Shown: in pieces, positions 1 to 6,245 of the stretch
How positions within the stretch are numbered: the stretch's first letter is position 1
Layout of the letters: every line of letters starts with the position of its first letter
Source of the DNA: a virus
Length of the DNA: 22,477 nt
IMG/VR virus record: IMGVR_UViG_3300042470_001131
Coordinates: 1 to 22,477 of that record
Reading direction: 5' to 3' (one strand)
The notes under the pieces: model-generated
Told to the model about the DNA's origin: nothing
Database searches by the model: none
The model's input: only the letters and a program-made list of their open reading frames with translations
Translations under genes and position numbers: made by a program

Positions 1-68
1 CTCGCGAATGACCCGCGATCGAGGGCCCAGGAAGGACCCAGACCGGGGGGTTGACTGGCTCGCTGAAC

Positions 69-779
69 TCATGACCTGGCGCGCGCGGTGCGCATGGCCT
101 GCTCGATGGCCCGCGCCCATTCGCGCGGCAACTCGCGGGCGACGACGGGCTGCGCGGCGGCCAGGAAGTCCACGCGCTTCTCGTAGCGCGCCGAGCGCTG
201 CGGGAACACGATCAACGGGATGAGCTGCGAGCGCCCATCGGGGCGCGCGATGCGCTTGTAGATGCCGGGCGGGCTGCCGGGCACGCCGGCCTCGGTGGGG
301 TCGCCGTAGAAAATCTCGACGTTGCGGCTGACGCGGATGGTGCGCGACTGGCGCTTGCTCAGCTTGCCTTCGCGCCGGGCCACGGCCAGCAGCTTGGTGA
401 TAGTGCCGCGCGGCAGGTTGCCGAAGGCGTCGAGCTCCACCGCAGCAGGCAGGCGCAGGGCCTTGCGCGCCGGCTGCCGCGTGCCGCCCTGCAGCTGCCA
501 GCGCAGGTAGCTGGCCTGCCGGGCCTTGAAGAAGACGCCGGCTTCGAGCTTGCGCTTGTCGGCGCGGGCGATGAAGGTCGATGCGCGGCTGCCCGTGGGC
601 TCGCCGGCCGTGAAGGGGGTGGGTCGATCCAGCGCGCCCCGCAGCAGGCCGGGCACGATGGCCTGCACGTGGCGGGCCGTGGCGTTGAGCGCCACGCTGG
701 CCGCAAAGTCAGCCTGCCCGGCCAGCGCGCCCAGGCGTTCGCGCACCTGGGCGATGTTGGTGTCGATGGTGATCCTCAC
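69..779 (-). CDS. Probable phage minor structural (tail or head-tail) protein
   Basis: This encodes 236 aa. The GTG start at 779 overlaps the TGA of the upstream 71-aa gene (GTGA), so translation is probably coupled. The N-terminus (ITIDTNIAQVRERL) followed by ALDRPTPFT near residue 50, a basic middle with a QLQGGTRQP segment, and a late PGIYKR segment fit a family of roughly 200-aa phage proteins, usually annotated as minor tail or morphogenesis proteins; I recognise this only by general resemblance. No signal peptide or membrane segment is visible. It is the last gene before the window edge in the leftward operon and may mark the change from replication to morphogenesis genes. The open frame runs further upstream to 1241, but that extension is repeat-rich and low in coding character, so the coupled GTG is preferred. 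Confidence 0.6.
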   Translation of the reverse strand: MRITIDTNIAQVRERLGALAGQADFAASVALNATARHVQAIVPGLLRGALDRPTPFTAGEPTGSRASTFIARADKRKLEAGVFFKARQASYLRWQLQGGTRQPARKALRLPAAVELDAFGNLPRGTITKLLAVARREGKLSKRQSRTIRVSRNVEIFYGDPTEAGVPGSPPGIYKRIARPDGRSQLIPLIVFPQRSARYEKRVDFLAAAQPVVARELPREWARAIEQAMRTARARS

Positions 780-991
780 GGCGCCGCCCCCCACACCAAC
801 CCACCCTGCCCGTCCAACCGCACCCGCCGGCCGCTGACCGTGCTGCCGAACTCGCGCAGCACGCCATCCGGCCCGATCTCGGCGGCGTAGAAGCCGCCCT
901 TGCCCTGCTTCCCCCTCAGCACAACGCGGTCGGCGGCCTGCTTGCCCAGCTCGGCCCGCAGCCAGTCCACCAGCGCGGCGGTCTGGGGCAT
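776..991 (-). CDS. Small phage protein of unknown function (71 aa)
   Basis: A 71-aa frame beginning MPQTAALVDWLRAELG and ending LDGQGGLVWGAAP. The middle contains RGKQGKGGFYAAEIG, a basic glycine-rich turn followed by a short beta-like region. I do not recognise the family. The stop overlaps the start of the downstream structural gene, so the two are probably co-translated. An in-frame ATG at 1039 would add 16 residues, but that part is low-complexity (MQQQGQGSKAAS) and neither start has a convincing Shine-Dalgarno. It is the first gene after a 295-bp gap rich in GTTGGAC repeats. Confidence 0.55.
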   Translation of the reverse strand: MPQTAALVDWLRAELGKQAADRVVLRGKQGKGGFYAAEIGPDGVLREFGSTVSGRRVRLDGQGGLVWGAAP

Positions 992-1078
992 GGTGGATCG
1001 CAGGCTTGCTGCCTTGCTGCCTTGGCCTTGCTGTTGCATGGTGCTGTGTTGTGGTGCTCTTTGCTCTCTCGTCCAACC

Positions 1079-1205
1079 GTCCAACCTCGTCCAACCCCTT
1101 TCCCCCTGTGCGCGCCCCTGCGGGGGCGTGCGGGGGCGTGCGGGCGTCCGCGCGCCCCCACGCACACACGCGCCCGCACGTGAGGCGGGTTGGACGAGGT
1201 TGGAC
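1079..1205. repeat. 19-bp perfect inverted repeat with nested dyad
   Basis: The arm at 1079-1097 (GTCCAACCTCGTCCAACCC) is the exact reverse complement of 1187-1205. Each arm contains two GTTGGAC units. Inside the 89-bp spacer a second perfect dyad pairs CGTGCGGGCG (1137-1146) with CGCCCGCACG (1171-1180). The whole could extrude as a cruciform or act as a multi-site binding region for a protein that recognises GTTGGAC. Confidence 0.8.
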
Positions 1206-1249
1206 TGCACCCTGCCACCGAGGTAAAAACCGCCCGTCCAACCTTGCGC

Positions 1250-1282
1250 AGAGGTTGGACGGAGGTTGGACGGAGGTTGGAC
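1250..1282 (+). repeat. Three tandem 11-bp iteron-like units
   Basis: Units of RGAGGTTGGAC follow each other at 1250-1260, 1261-1271 and 1272-1282 with exact 11-bp periodicity, about one helical turn, so bound proteins would sit on the same face of the DNA. They abut the end of the primase-helicase gene, and another copy of the core lies inside that gene at 1390-1396. Iteron arrays beside replication genes are typical of origins, but no AT-rich unwinding element is visible here. Confidence 0.7.
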
Positions 1283-1286
1283 GAGA

Positions 1287-3716
1287 TCAGAATTCATCGA
1301 GCGTTTCCTCGGCCGGACCACCGGCCTGCGGCTCGCTGGTGGGACCACCCACCGCGTTCTGATCGTCCGCGCCCTGCCCCGGCTTCGAGGTTGGACGGAC
1401 GTAGCGCCAGAGCCTGGCGCCATGGGCGTCGCGCTTCTTCGTCCAGCCGAGCTTGTGCATGGCGATGCCCACGCGCGTGCTCATCTGGCGGGCACCGTCG
1501 ATGCGGTCGCTGGGCACGCCCAGGCAGTACACCAGCAGCTCGTGCGTGGTGAAGCTGTCGCGCTCGCAGGCTTCGGTGTGCGCTTCGCCGAAGCGGGCGC
1601 TACTGTCCACCCAGCTGGCGATGCGCTCAAACCACGGGTCGCCGATCTCGCGGCGCTCTTGCTCGGGGACGAGGTAGCGCTGCTCTTCGTCGCGCGTGGG
1701 CCAGCAGCGCCGGGTTTCGGCGTCGTCGCTGGCCAGGCGGGCGATGGCCTCGGCAAACATCTGGTCGCGGTCGGCGGCCAGCTTGTCGAGGTTGATCTCG
1801 TCGTCGCAGGCCACGGGCCAGAAGCGGCGCGCACCGGTGCTGTCTTTGCTGTACTCGTCCTGGTTGGTGGTGCCGGCGAAGACGCAGCTGCGCGGGCGGT
1901 CAGCCGGGCGGCGCGCAAAGGGCTCGCGCACGCGGTCGATGCGGCTGGTGAGGTACTGCTTGACGGCGGTGGTTTCGGCGCGGCTGAAGCTGTCGAGCTC
2001 GGCGATCTCGTACAGCCACTTGCCCGACAGGTTGAGCAGCGCGTCCTTGTCGCCGATGCGGATGGGCGTGTCGGCAAACCAGTCGTCGCGGCCCACCAGG
2101 GTGCGCAGGCTGGTGCTCTTGCGCTTGCCCTGCTTGCCCTCGAGCACGATCATGTAGTCGGCCTGGCAGCCCGGCTGGCGGATGCGGCGCACCATGTTCA
2201 TCACGAACCACGGGCCGATCAGGCGCGTGTAGGTGGTGTCGGCCGCGCCCACGCACTCGTGCAGCCAGTGCGTCAGGCGGTCGATGCCGTCCCAGGCGGG
2301 CAGGTTGTCCAGGTACTGGCGCACCGGGTGGAACTTGTTGTCCGTGGCGGCCATGGCCACGCCGGCCGCCAGCGTGGCCTCAGCGCGCACCCGAAGGCGT
2401 AACTGCGTGGCCAGCCAGTAGCCCAGGCTGTAGTCGTCGTCGGTGGCCCACTCGCCCGGCTCGCTGCCCCAGGGCGTGGTGCGGGTTTTCAGCACGCGGT
2501 AGGCAAACTCGTCGAAGGCCACCAGGCCCGCCAGCTCGGGGTGGTGCTTCAGCGTCAGGAAGACGTTTTCACGGCAGTCGGCCACCCCGCCTTCGCTGTT
2601 GCGCAGCAGCAGCGCGTCCAGCGCCGGGGGCAGGTTGTTGCGGGGCTTGCGCCTGCCACCCGGCGCGGAGCCGGACGCAGGGGTAGATCGGGCTTCGGCC
2701 GCTTCGGCGCCCTCGGGGTCGGCGTGGTACTCGGGCGCGTCGTCGGCCTGGTCGTCGCCGGCCGCACCGTCGTCCTGCAGATCGGGCGCGTCCTGCGGCG
2801 GTGGCGGTGCACGCAGCGGGCCGCGGCTGCGCGGCGGGGACCAGCCGGCGTCGATGGCGCGGCGAAAGATGGTGGCCTCGGTGATGCCCTGGCCACGGAA
2901 GCTGGCCCACTTGCGCGCCAGCACCTCGTGCCCCGGGTACTTGCTGCCCTTGCTGCTCCACCAGTCCCACAGCCGCAGGCCGCCTTCGCCCAGCGCGGCC
3001 TTCAGCGCCATGCCCACCTCGACCCAGTCGTCGTGCGGCATGTCGCTGTCCAGCTGCAGCAGCGCCGATTCAAGCCGGCGGCCCAGGTCATCGGCGGCGG
3101 ACGTGGCGGGGCGTGGTGCAGCGGCGCGCGGCGCCTGGTCGCGCGCCGGCTTGACCAGCTCGCGCAACATCGCCAGCGTCTGCGGCGTGATCGGGCCCAC
3201 CTCGGCCGGCGTGCCGGCCCAGCGCTCGCCGGTGCAGGTGAAGAACTGTCGGCCGCAGAACACCTCGACGCCGATCGCGTTGTCCTTGAAGGTCTGCGTG
3301 TGGCCGGCCACGATGATGTGCACGCCCCGGCCGCTGGGGCTGCGCTCGGTGTAGCTGGCGCACTGCTCGATGATGCGCAGGCAGTGCGGCGCCACCTCGC
3401 CGGTGTCGGCGTCGATGGCGGCGTCGATGTCGATGCCGATGAGCCCGTCGCCGGGCAGGAAGGCGAACCCCAGCCCGTCAAAGCGCCCGGTGTCCACCAG
3501 CGCCCGCGCTTGGGCAAAGCCGGCCAGCTGGGCGCGGTCGTCGGCACTGCCCTGCTCACCGCGGCGCTTGCGTCCGCTGCAGTAGTAGGGCACCTTTCGC
3601 GGCTTCTTGTCGCCGGGGTAAGTCTCGAAGCGCCAGACCAGCCACTGGTCCAGCGCCCGCATGGCGGCGGGCAGGTTGTCCAGCAGCGGCTGCATCAAGG
3701 CGGCTTTCTGTGTCAT
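1287..3716 (-). CDS. PrimPol / PriCT / VapE-type primase-helicase, phage replication protein
   Basis: About 809 aa from the ATG at 3716; a TTG seven codons upstream is less likely. Three domains are visible. Residues about 10-190 are a primase-polymerase domain with GIDIDAA (acidic metal-binding pair) and SPSGRGVHI. Residues about 210-290 match PriCT (HDDWVEVGMAL...LWDWWSS...KWASF). A proline- and acid-rich linker follows (about 295-360). The C-terminal half is a virulence-associated-E helicase with Walker A GKQGKRKSTS near 527-536, Walker B LYEIAELD and a DSTGARRFWPV arginine-finger region. By family this protein primes and unwinds DNA at the phage origin. It is the replication gene of the leftward operon, and repeats at its 3' end may be its origin. 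Confidence 0.93.
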   Translation of the reverse strand: MTQKAALMQPLLDNLPAAMRALDQWLVWRFETYPGDKKPRKVPYYCSGRKRRGEQGSADDRAQLAGFAQARALVDTGRFDGLGFAFLPGDGLIGIDIDAAIDADTGEVAPHCLRIIEQCASYTERSPSGRGVHIIVAGHTQTFKDNAIGVEVFCGRQFFTCTGERWAGTPAEVGPITPQTLAMLRELVKPARDQAPRAAAPRPATSAADDLGRRLESALLQLDSDMPHDDWVEVGMALKAALGEGGLRLWDWWSSKGSKYPGHEVLARKWASFRGQGITEATIFRRAIDAGWSPPRSRGPLRAPPPPQDAPDLQDDGAAGDDQADDAPEYHADPEGAEAAEARSTPASGSAPGGRRKPRNNLPPALDALLLRNSEGGVADCRENVFLTLKHHPELAGLVAFDEFAYRVLKTRTTPWGSEPGEWATDDDYSLGYWLATQLRLRVRAEATLAAGVAMAATDNKFHPVRQYLDNLPAWDGIDRLTHWLHECVGAADTTYTRLIGPWFVMNMVRRIRQPGCQADYMIVLEGKQGKRKSTSLRTLVGRDDWFADTPIRIGDKDALLNLSGKWLYEIAELDSFSRAETTAVKQYLTSRIDRVREPFARRPADRPRSCVFAGTTNQDEYSKDSTGARRFWPVACDDEINLDKLAADRDQMFAEAIARLASDDAETRRCWPTRDEEQRYLVPEQERREIGDPWFERIASWVDSSARFGEAHTEACERDSFTTHELLVYCLGVPSDRIDGARQMSTRVGIAMHKLGWTKKRDAHGARLWRYVRPTSKPGQGADDQNAVGGPTSEPQAGGPAEETLDEF

Positions 3717-3729
3717 CGCGCGGCCTGCG

Positions 3730-3993
3730 TCAATCAACGCGAACCATCAAGCGCGAGGCCACGCGCTCGTGCATCTGGAACCCGTCCTTGCGGGTCTTCG
3801 TCGGCCCCAGGGCGCCGGCATCGGGCGGGGGGTCCAGGTATTCGAAGTGCAGGATGTCGTCGCCCGATGCATCGGGCTCGATCTTGGCCAGGCGTGCAAG
3901 GCGGCCGGTGCGAGTGAGGTACTGGCGGTTGACCTTGGCTTCAAAGGCGCGGTGGCGCACCAGGCCCGGTGTCTGCGTGCGGCCTGCCATCAC
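3730..3993 (-). CDS. Small phage protein of unknown function (87 aa)
   Basis: Eighty-seven residues beginning MMAGRTQTPGLVRHRAFEAKVNR and ending MHERVASRLMVRVD. The N-terminal half is basic and could be a DNA-associated segment; the middle DASGDDILHFEYLDPPP is acidic and proline-rich. I do not recognise a family. Its ATG overlaps the TGA of the ribbon-helix-helix gene (ATGA), and its stop lies 13 bp before the primase ATG, so it belongs to the replication operon and may be a replication accessory protein. Confidence 0.65.
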   Translation of the reverse strand: MMAGRTQTPGLVRHRAFEAKVNRQYLTRTGRLARLAKIEPDASGDDILHFEYLDPPPDAGALGPTKTRKDGFQMHERVASRLMVRVD

Positions 3994-4259
3994 GCAGCCC
4001 CCCGCACTTGCGCATGCTCACCAGTCCCGTCGCCCGGCGCCGGGAACACATGCAGCCGGGCAGGCAGTGGGCCTTCCCGCGTGACGGCGATGCGCCGAAC
4101 ATGGGCCACATGCTCACCCCACGTCTTGCCATGCTCGAGCGAGCACACCAGATCACGCAGCAGCTCGCCCGGGTTGCACCCGGCCGCGTGCGCGCGTCGA
4201 CGGAAGGCCTCGGCTGTTTGCTCGTCGAGCCTGACCTTGATTTCCTCGGTGAGCTTCAT
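3990..4259 (-). CDS. Ribbon-helix-helix-like DNA-binding protein (89 aa)
   Basis: The N-terminus MKLTEEIKVRLDEQTAEAFRRRA is a short beta strand followed by an amphipathic helix, then a turn (HAAGCNPGELLRDLV) and a second helix. This is the pattern of Arc/CopG ribbon-helix-helix proteins, which bind DNA as dimers through the N-terminal strand. The C-terminal half (about 45 residues) is basic and proline-rich with no clear domain. It is translationally coupled to the 87-aa gene and sits upstream of the primase, so it may regulate the leftward operon. The family assignment rests on secondary-structure pattern only. Confidence 0.7.
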   Translation of the reverse strand: MKLTEEIKVRLDEQTAEAFRRRAHAAGCNPGELLRDLVCSLEHGKTWGEHVAHVRRIAVTREGPLPARLHVFPAPGDGTGEHAQVRGAA

Positions 4260-4491
4260 GGTGCGTCAGGCTCCGAGCGTGGAAGAAAAAACGCGCCGCC
4301 CGGCCGGGCATGCGGAGGAGACGGTACGCAGCGGCACCGGCCGGGCAGCCGGCATCACGGCCGGCCAGCGTGGCGCAGAAACCCGGCCATGGGCACCGGG
4401 CAGGGAGGGATCGGGGGCGACGAAGGGCGGGCGCCCTGCCCGGCTGACAATGGCGGCTCTCACCCCAACCAGTGCAACCAAGAGGGCGCCC
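4260..4491. other. Intergenic region with GC-rich dyads
   Basis: No gene is supported here. A 10-bp perfect inverted repeat pairs CCGGGCAGGG (4396-4405) with CCCTGCCCGG (4434-4443). Read on the minus strand, a GCCCGGCCGGGC palindrome precedes a short T-run (4286-4291) ahead of the RHH gene, a possible weak terminator or antitermination target. No strong promoter was found. Confidence 0.45.
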
Positions 4492-4683
4492 ATGGACAAA
4501 TACGATTTCACGCAGTACCACCTGCCGCCCCGGCAGCAGCGGGATGCGTTGCAGGAGCTGTGGTCAATGCATGCGGAGACGCTGCAGGCTCTTGCGCGCA
4601 TCGAGTCGCTGCTGCAGCAGCTGCTTGCCGCTCACCAGGCAGCACCGGAGCGGCCAGCTGCGAATCCATCCACGCCTGGTTGA
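4492..4683 (+). CDS. Small coiled-coil protein, antisense to the leftward operon
   Basis: A 63-aa frame, MDKYDFTQYHLPPRQQ followed by a heptad-rich helix (LQELWSMHAETLQALARIESLLQQLLAA) and a proline-rich tail. AGAGGG about 7 nt before the ATG is a reasonable ribosome binding site. The gene runs rightward, convergent with and overlapping the 3' half of a leftward gene (4508-4813) over 176 bp. It may be a genuine small phage protein or a spurious frame opposite that gene. The composition favours a real protein, because the overlapped end of the opposing gene is low-complexity. Confidence 0.5.
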   Translation: MDKYDFTQYHLPPRQQRDALQELWSMHAETLQALARIESLLQQLLAAHQAAPERPAANPSTPG

Positions 4684-4813
4684 GCTGCTCGGCAAACTCA
4701 GGCGGTTCGCGCTTGAACGTAAGGTACATCGACAGCACAAGCTGCCGCTCCAGCAGCGCGCGGATGGCGCGCAGCTCGGTCAGCATCTCAGGGGTGTCTG
4801 CGGTGTTGGTCAT
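4508..4813 (-). CDS. Small helical phage protein of unknown function (101 aa)
   Basis: Starts MTNTADTPEMLTELRAIRALLERQ, a predicted helix, then LSMYLTFKREPPEFAEQLNQAWMDSQ; the last 40 residues are alanine-rich and low-complexity. The ATG at 4813 lies 4 bp after the stop of the Cro-like gene, so it is the second gene of the leftward operon. The function is unknown. The C-terminal half overlaps a plus-strand gene at 4492-4683, and only one of the two may be functional in the shared part. Confidence 0.6.
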   Translation of the reverse strand: MTNTADTPEMLTELRAIRALLERQLVLSMYLTFKREPPEFAEQLNQAWMDSQLAAPVLPGERQAAAAAATRCAQEPAASPHALTTAPATHPAAAGAAGGTA

Positions 4814-4817
4814 GCGC

Positions 4818-5111
4818 TCATCCCTCCTGCGCCACAGCCAGCGGCCGGGCGACGTCAATCACGGGCCGGCCGGCCGGGTGCGGCCAGCTCGGATCAGGGA
4901 TGCGGCTCCAGGCCGCATCGGGGCGCAGCACCTCGACGGTGACGGCGCCTTGGGTGGCGCGTTCGATGGCTGCGCACGAATCGTGGGCCACGGGGCGGCG
5001 TCCGTTGATCCACTGGCTGACCATGCCGGGCGTGACGCCCATCTGCTTGGCAAGGGCAGCCGCGCTGCCGAACTTCGCACAGGCCGCTGCCACGGGATGG
5101 CTGTTTTCCAT
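4818..5111 (-). CDS. YdaS/Cro-family transcriptional regulator
   Basis: Ninety-seven residues from the ATG at 5111. Residues 8-45 form a helix-turn-helix (FGSAAALAKQMGVTPGMVSQWINGRRPV) followed by CAAIERATQGAVTVEVLRPDAAW, the characteristic YdaS signature. Proteins of this family take the Cro position in many lambdoid prophages. It is the first gene of the leftward operon, divergent from the repressor gene at 5184, with a promoter and dyad operator in the 72-bp gap. It probably represses the lysogeny promoter and tunes its own. An upstream in-frame extension to 5273 would cross the operator and the start of the divergent gene, so the 5111 start is chosen. Confidence 0.88.
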   Translation of the reverse strand: MENSHPVAAACAKFGSAAALAKQMGVTPGMVSQWINGRRPVAHDSCAAIERATQGAVTVEVLRPDAAWSRIPDPSWPHPAGRPVIDVARPLAVAQEG

Positions 5112-5118
5112 GGCGCGC

Positions 5119-5148
5119 ACTGTAGCATTGCTTTTGCGGCGCTGTAAA
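5119..5148 (-). promoter_or_regulatory. Leftward early promoter (PR-like)
   Basis: On the minus strand, -35 TTTACA (5148-5143) and -10 TACAGT (5124-5119) are separated by 18 bp and lie just upstream of the Cro-like gene, giving a leader of only a few nucleotides. The spacer sequence CCGCAAAAGCAATGC is nearly identical to the spacer of the rightward promoter at 5800-5828, which suggests a shared regulator. Confidence 0.7.
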
Positions 5149-5151
5149 GCC

Positions 5152-5177
5152 ATGCTATCCCGATGCCTGGATAGCAT
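5152..5177. promoter_or_regulatory. Dyad operator in the genetic switch
   Basis: ATGCTATCC (5152-5160) and GGATAGCAT (5169-5177) form a perfect 9-bp inverted repeat with an 8-bp spacer. Outside it, TGTAGC (5121-5126) and GCTACA (5179-5184) form a second, wider dyad. The half-site TAGCAT recurs at 5123-5128, inside the leftward promoter. The arrangement fits cooperative binding of a repressor or Cro between two divergent genes. Confidence 0.72.
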
Positions 5178-5183
5178 CGCTAC

Positions 5184-5636
5184 ATGAAGCGGAAGGCCAG
5201 CACCGAATTTGAGGCCCGCGCACTGCGCGAATTGATGGACGGCCGAGAGAAGAAAGCGTTCGCGCGCCAGCACAAGCTGCCTGGCGGCGAATCAATGCTC
5301 AGCCAGCACATGCATGAGCGCCGGCCGGTGAACATGGAGGCAGCGGTGATCTACGCTGAGGCCTTCGGCGTGACGCTGGATCGCATCAGTCCCACGTGGG
5401 CCGCGCTGGCCCGGCGCGCTTCGTTGTTGCTGCAGCCGGTGACCATGAATGGGCACAGTCTCACGGTGCAGGTGCAGGAGCCGGCGCCGGTGGTTTACGG
5501 CATTCCCTGGCCCTTCGATCAGTTGACGCCGGACGAATGGCGTGATCTGACGCCGGATCAACGCTCGTTGATCGAGGGCACTGCAAAGCAATTTGCCGCT
5601 CAACGACCAAACGGCAATCGCCGGGCAGCCGCTTAG
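5184..5636 (+). CDS. Divergent CI-position repressor without a peptidase domain
   Basis: One hundred fifty residues. Residues 1-70 look like a DNA-binding helical domain (FEARALRELMDGREKKAFARQ, then GGESMLSQHMHERRPVNMEAAVIYAEAFGV and LDRISP), as in Cro/CI-type regulators. The rest (VTMNGHSLTVQVQEPAP... FDQLTPDEWRDLTPDQRSLIE) ends in a helical segment. No S24 LexA-like Ser-Lys dyad is visible and the protein is shorter than lambda CI, so induction may not work by RecA-stimulated self-cleavage. It is divergent from the Cro-like gene and shares the operator region. The ATG has no Shine-Dalgarno and sits at the edge of the outer dyad, so the message may be leaderless or weakly translated. Confidence 0.75.
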   Translation: MKRKASTEFEARALRELMDGREKKAFARQHKLPGGESMLSQHMHERRPVNMEAAVIYAEAFGVTLDRISPTWAALARRASLLLQPVTMNGHSLTVQVQEPAPVVYGIPWPFDQLTPDEWRDLTPDQRSLIEGTAKQFAAQRPNGNRRAAA

Positions 5637-5650
5637 CGACTGTGCATTCT

Positions 5651-5706
5651 CTCGCCGCTTGGCGAGCACGTAACCGAAGCAAATCCTGACCCTTTGCGGG
5701 GTCGGG
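5651..5706 (+). terminator. Two hairpins after the repressor gene
   Basis: CTCGCC-GCTT-GGCGAG (5651-5666) is a perfect 6-bp stem with a tetraloop starting 15 nt after the repressor stop. A second hairpin pairs 5685-5692 with 5699-5706 (eight pairs, one wobble). Neither is followed by a T-run, so intrinsic termination is uncertain, but position and pairing suggest a transcript end. Confidence 0.45.
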
Positions 5707-5736
5707 ACTTGCGCGTTTGCTCATCAATCCAGAAGT

Positions 5737-5768
5737 CGACCATATCGAGCGCAACCTCGGTATGGTCG
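5737..5768. other. Strong 13-bp hairpin upstream of the rightward promoter
   Basis: CGACCATATCGAG (5737-5749) pairs with CTCGGTATGGTCG (5756-5768) around the loop CGCAAC. There are twelve Watson-Crick pairs and one wobble. No T-run follows on either strand. It lies 32 bp upstream of the -35 box at 5800 and could be a terminator, an operator dyad or a small structured RNA. Confidence 0.6.
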
Positions 5769-5799
5769 CCTTGGCATGCCCGACGTTGAAGCATTGCTA

Positions 5800-5828
5800 T
5801 TGACGGTCCGCAAAAGCAAAGCTACAGT
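5800..5828 (+). promoter_or_regulatory. Sigma-70 promoter of the rightward operon
   Basis: -35 TTGACG (5800-5805), a 17-bp spacer and -10 TACAGT (5823-5828) give a near-consensus promoter about 49 bp before the first ATG at 5877. Its spacer and -10 (CCGCAAAAGCAAAGCTACAGT) match the leftward promoter box at 5119-5139 except at one position, so both may answer to the same Cro or repressor protein. Confidence 0.78.
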
Positions 5829-5876
5829 CCGCACCCAGCCCCACGACAACGGCTTACGCCGGGGGCGGGAGATGCG

Positions 5877-6245
5877 ATGTCGGTGCCTGTCGTTCCCCAC
5901 ACGCCCACCCGGGCTGAGCGCCGCGCCGCCGCGGCGTATGAGTTCCTGCTCTGTTTGATCCTGGCTATCGTCGGCGCGGTCGCGCTGGTGCACTGGGTGG
6001 AGCTCGAGGGCCTGATCGGCCCGCACGCGGCGGCGGTGGCCGCGCTGGGCGTGCCCCGGCCCTGGTGGCTGCGCCTGCGCACCGCGCTGCGCGCCGCCTA
6101 CCTGCGCCACCTGATCGCCGGCGCCGAGCGCGACATCGGCTGGCTGCAGGATGAGGCGCGGGACATTCCGCTGCTGATCGCCGCGCACCGCGGCTACGTC
6201 AGCGAGCTGCGCGTGCAGCTGGCCCAGGTGGAGGCCGGGCGATGA
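5877..6245 (+). CDS. Single-pass membrane protein of unknown function, first gene of the rightward operon
   Basis: One hundred twenty-two residues. After a basic N-terminus (TPTRAERRAAAAYEF) comes a clear transmembrane segment LLCLILAIVGAVALVHWV at about 24-41. The remainder is soluble and helical (AERDIGWLQDEARDIPLLIAAHRGYVSELRVQLAQVE), probably a short coiled coil. CGGGAG (5866-5871) lies 5 nt before the ATG as a Shine-Dalgarno. The leader is about 40 nt from the promoter at 5800-5828. The stop overlaps the next start. The family is not recognised. Confidence 0.72.
   Translation: MSVPVVPHTPTRAERRAAAAYEFLLCLILAIVGAVALVHWVELEGLIGPHAAAVAALGVPRPWWLRLRTALRAAYLRHLIAGAERDIGWLQDEARDIPLLIAAHRGYVSELRVQLAQVEAGR

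Larger units (their letters stand above)
992..1286. other. Gene-free gap filled with inverted and direct repeats
   Basis: No convincing coding sequence lies between the primase stop and the 71-aa gene. Long frames cross it on both strands, but they read through repeats. Nine copies of GTTGGAC/GTCCAAC lie inside the gap, with a tenth just inside the primase gene at 1390-1396. The gap also holds a 19-bp perfect inverted repeat (1079-1097 with 1187-1205) enclosing a 10-bp one (1137-1146 with 1171-1180). It could be a replication origin, a regulatory region or a recombination site. Confidence 0.7.

Noticed and set aside
69-1241. 390-aa version of the left-end structural gene
   Set aside because: The upstream extension crosses the repeat block and the 71-aa gene in another frame; the coupled GTG at 779 gives the supported protein.
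1071-1396. Repeat block as a possible CRISPR array
   Set aside because: Units are 7-11 bp with irregular spacing and mixed orientation, unlike 23-40-bp CRISPR repeats with unique spacers, and no cas genes are present.
2541-3917. 458-aa plus-strand frame opposite the primase-helicase
   Set aside because: It is a GC-rich shadow of the minus-strand gene. The minus frame has clear domain motifs; this one is an alanine, arginine and glycine string without any.
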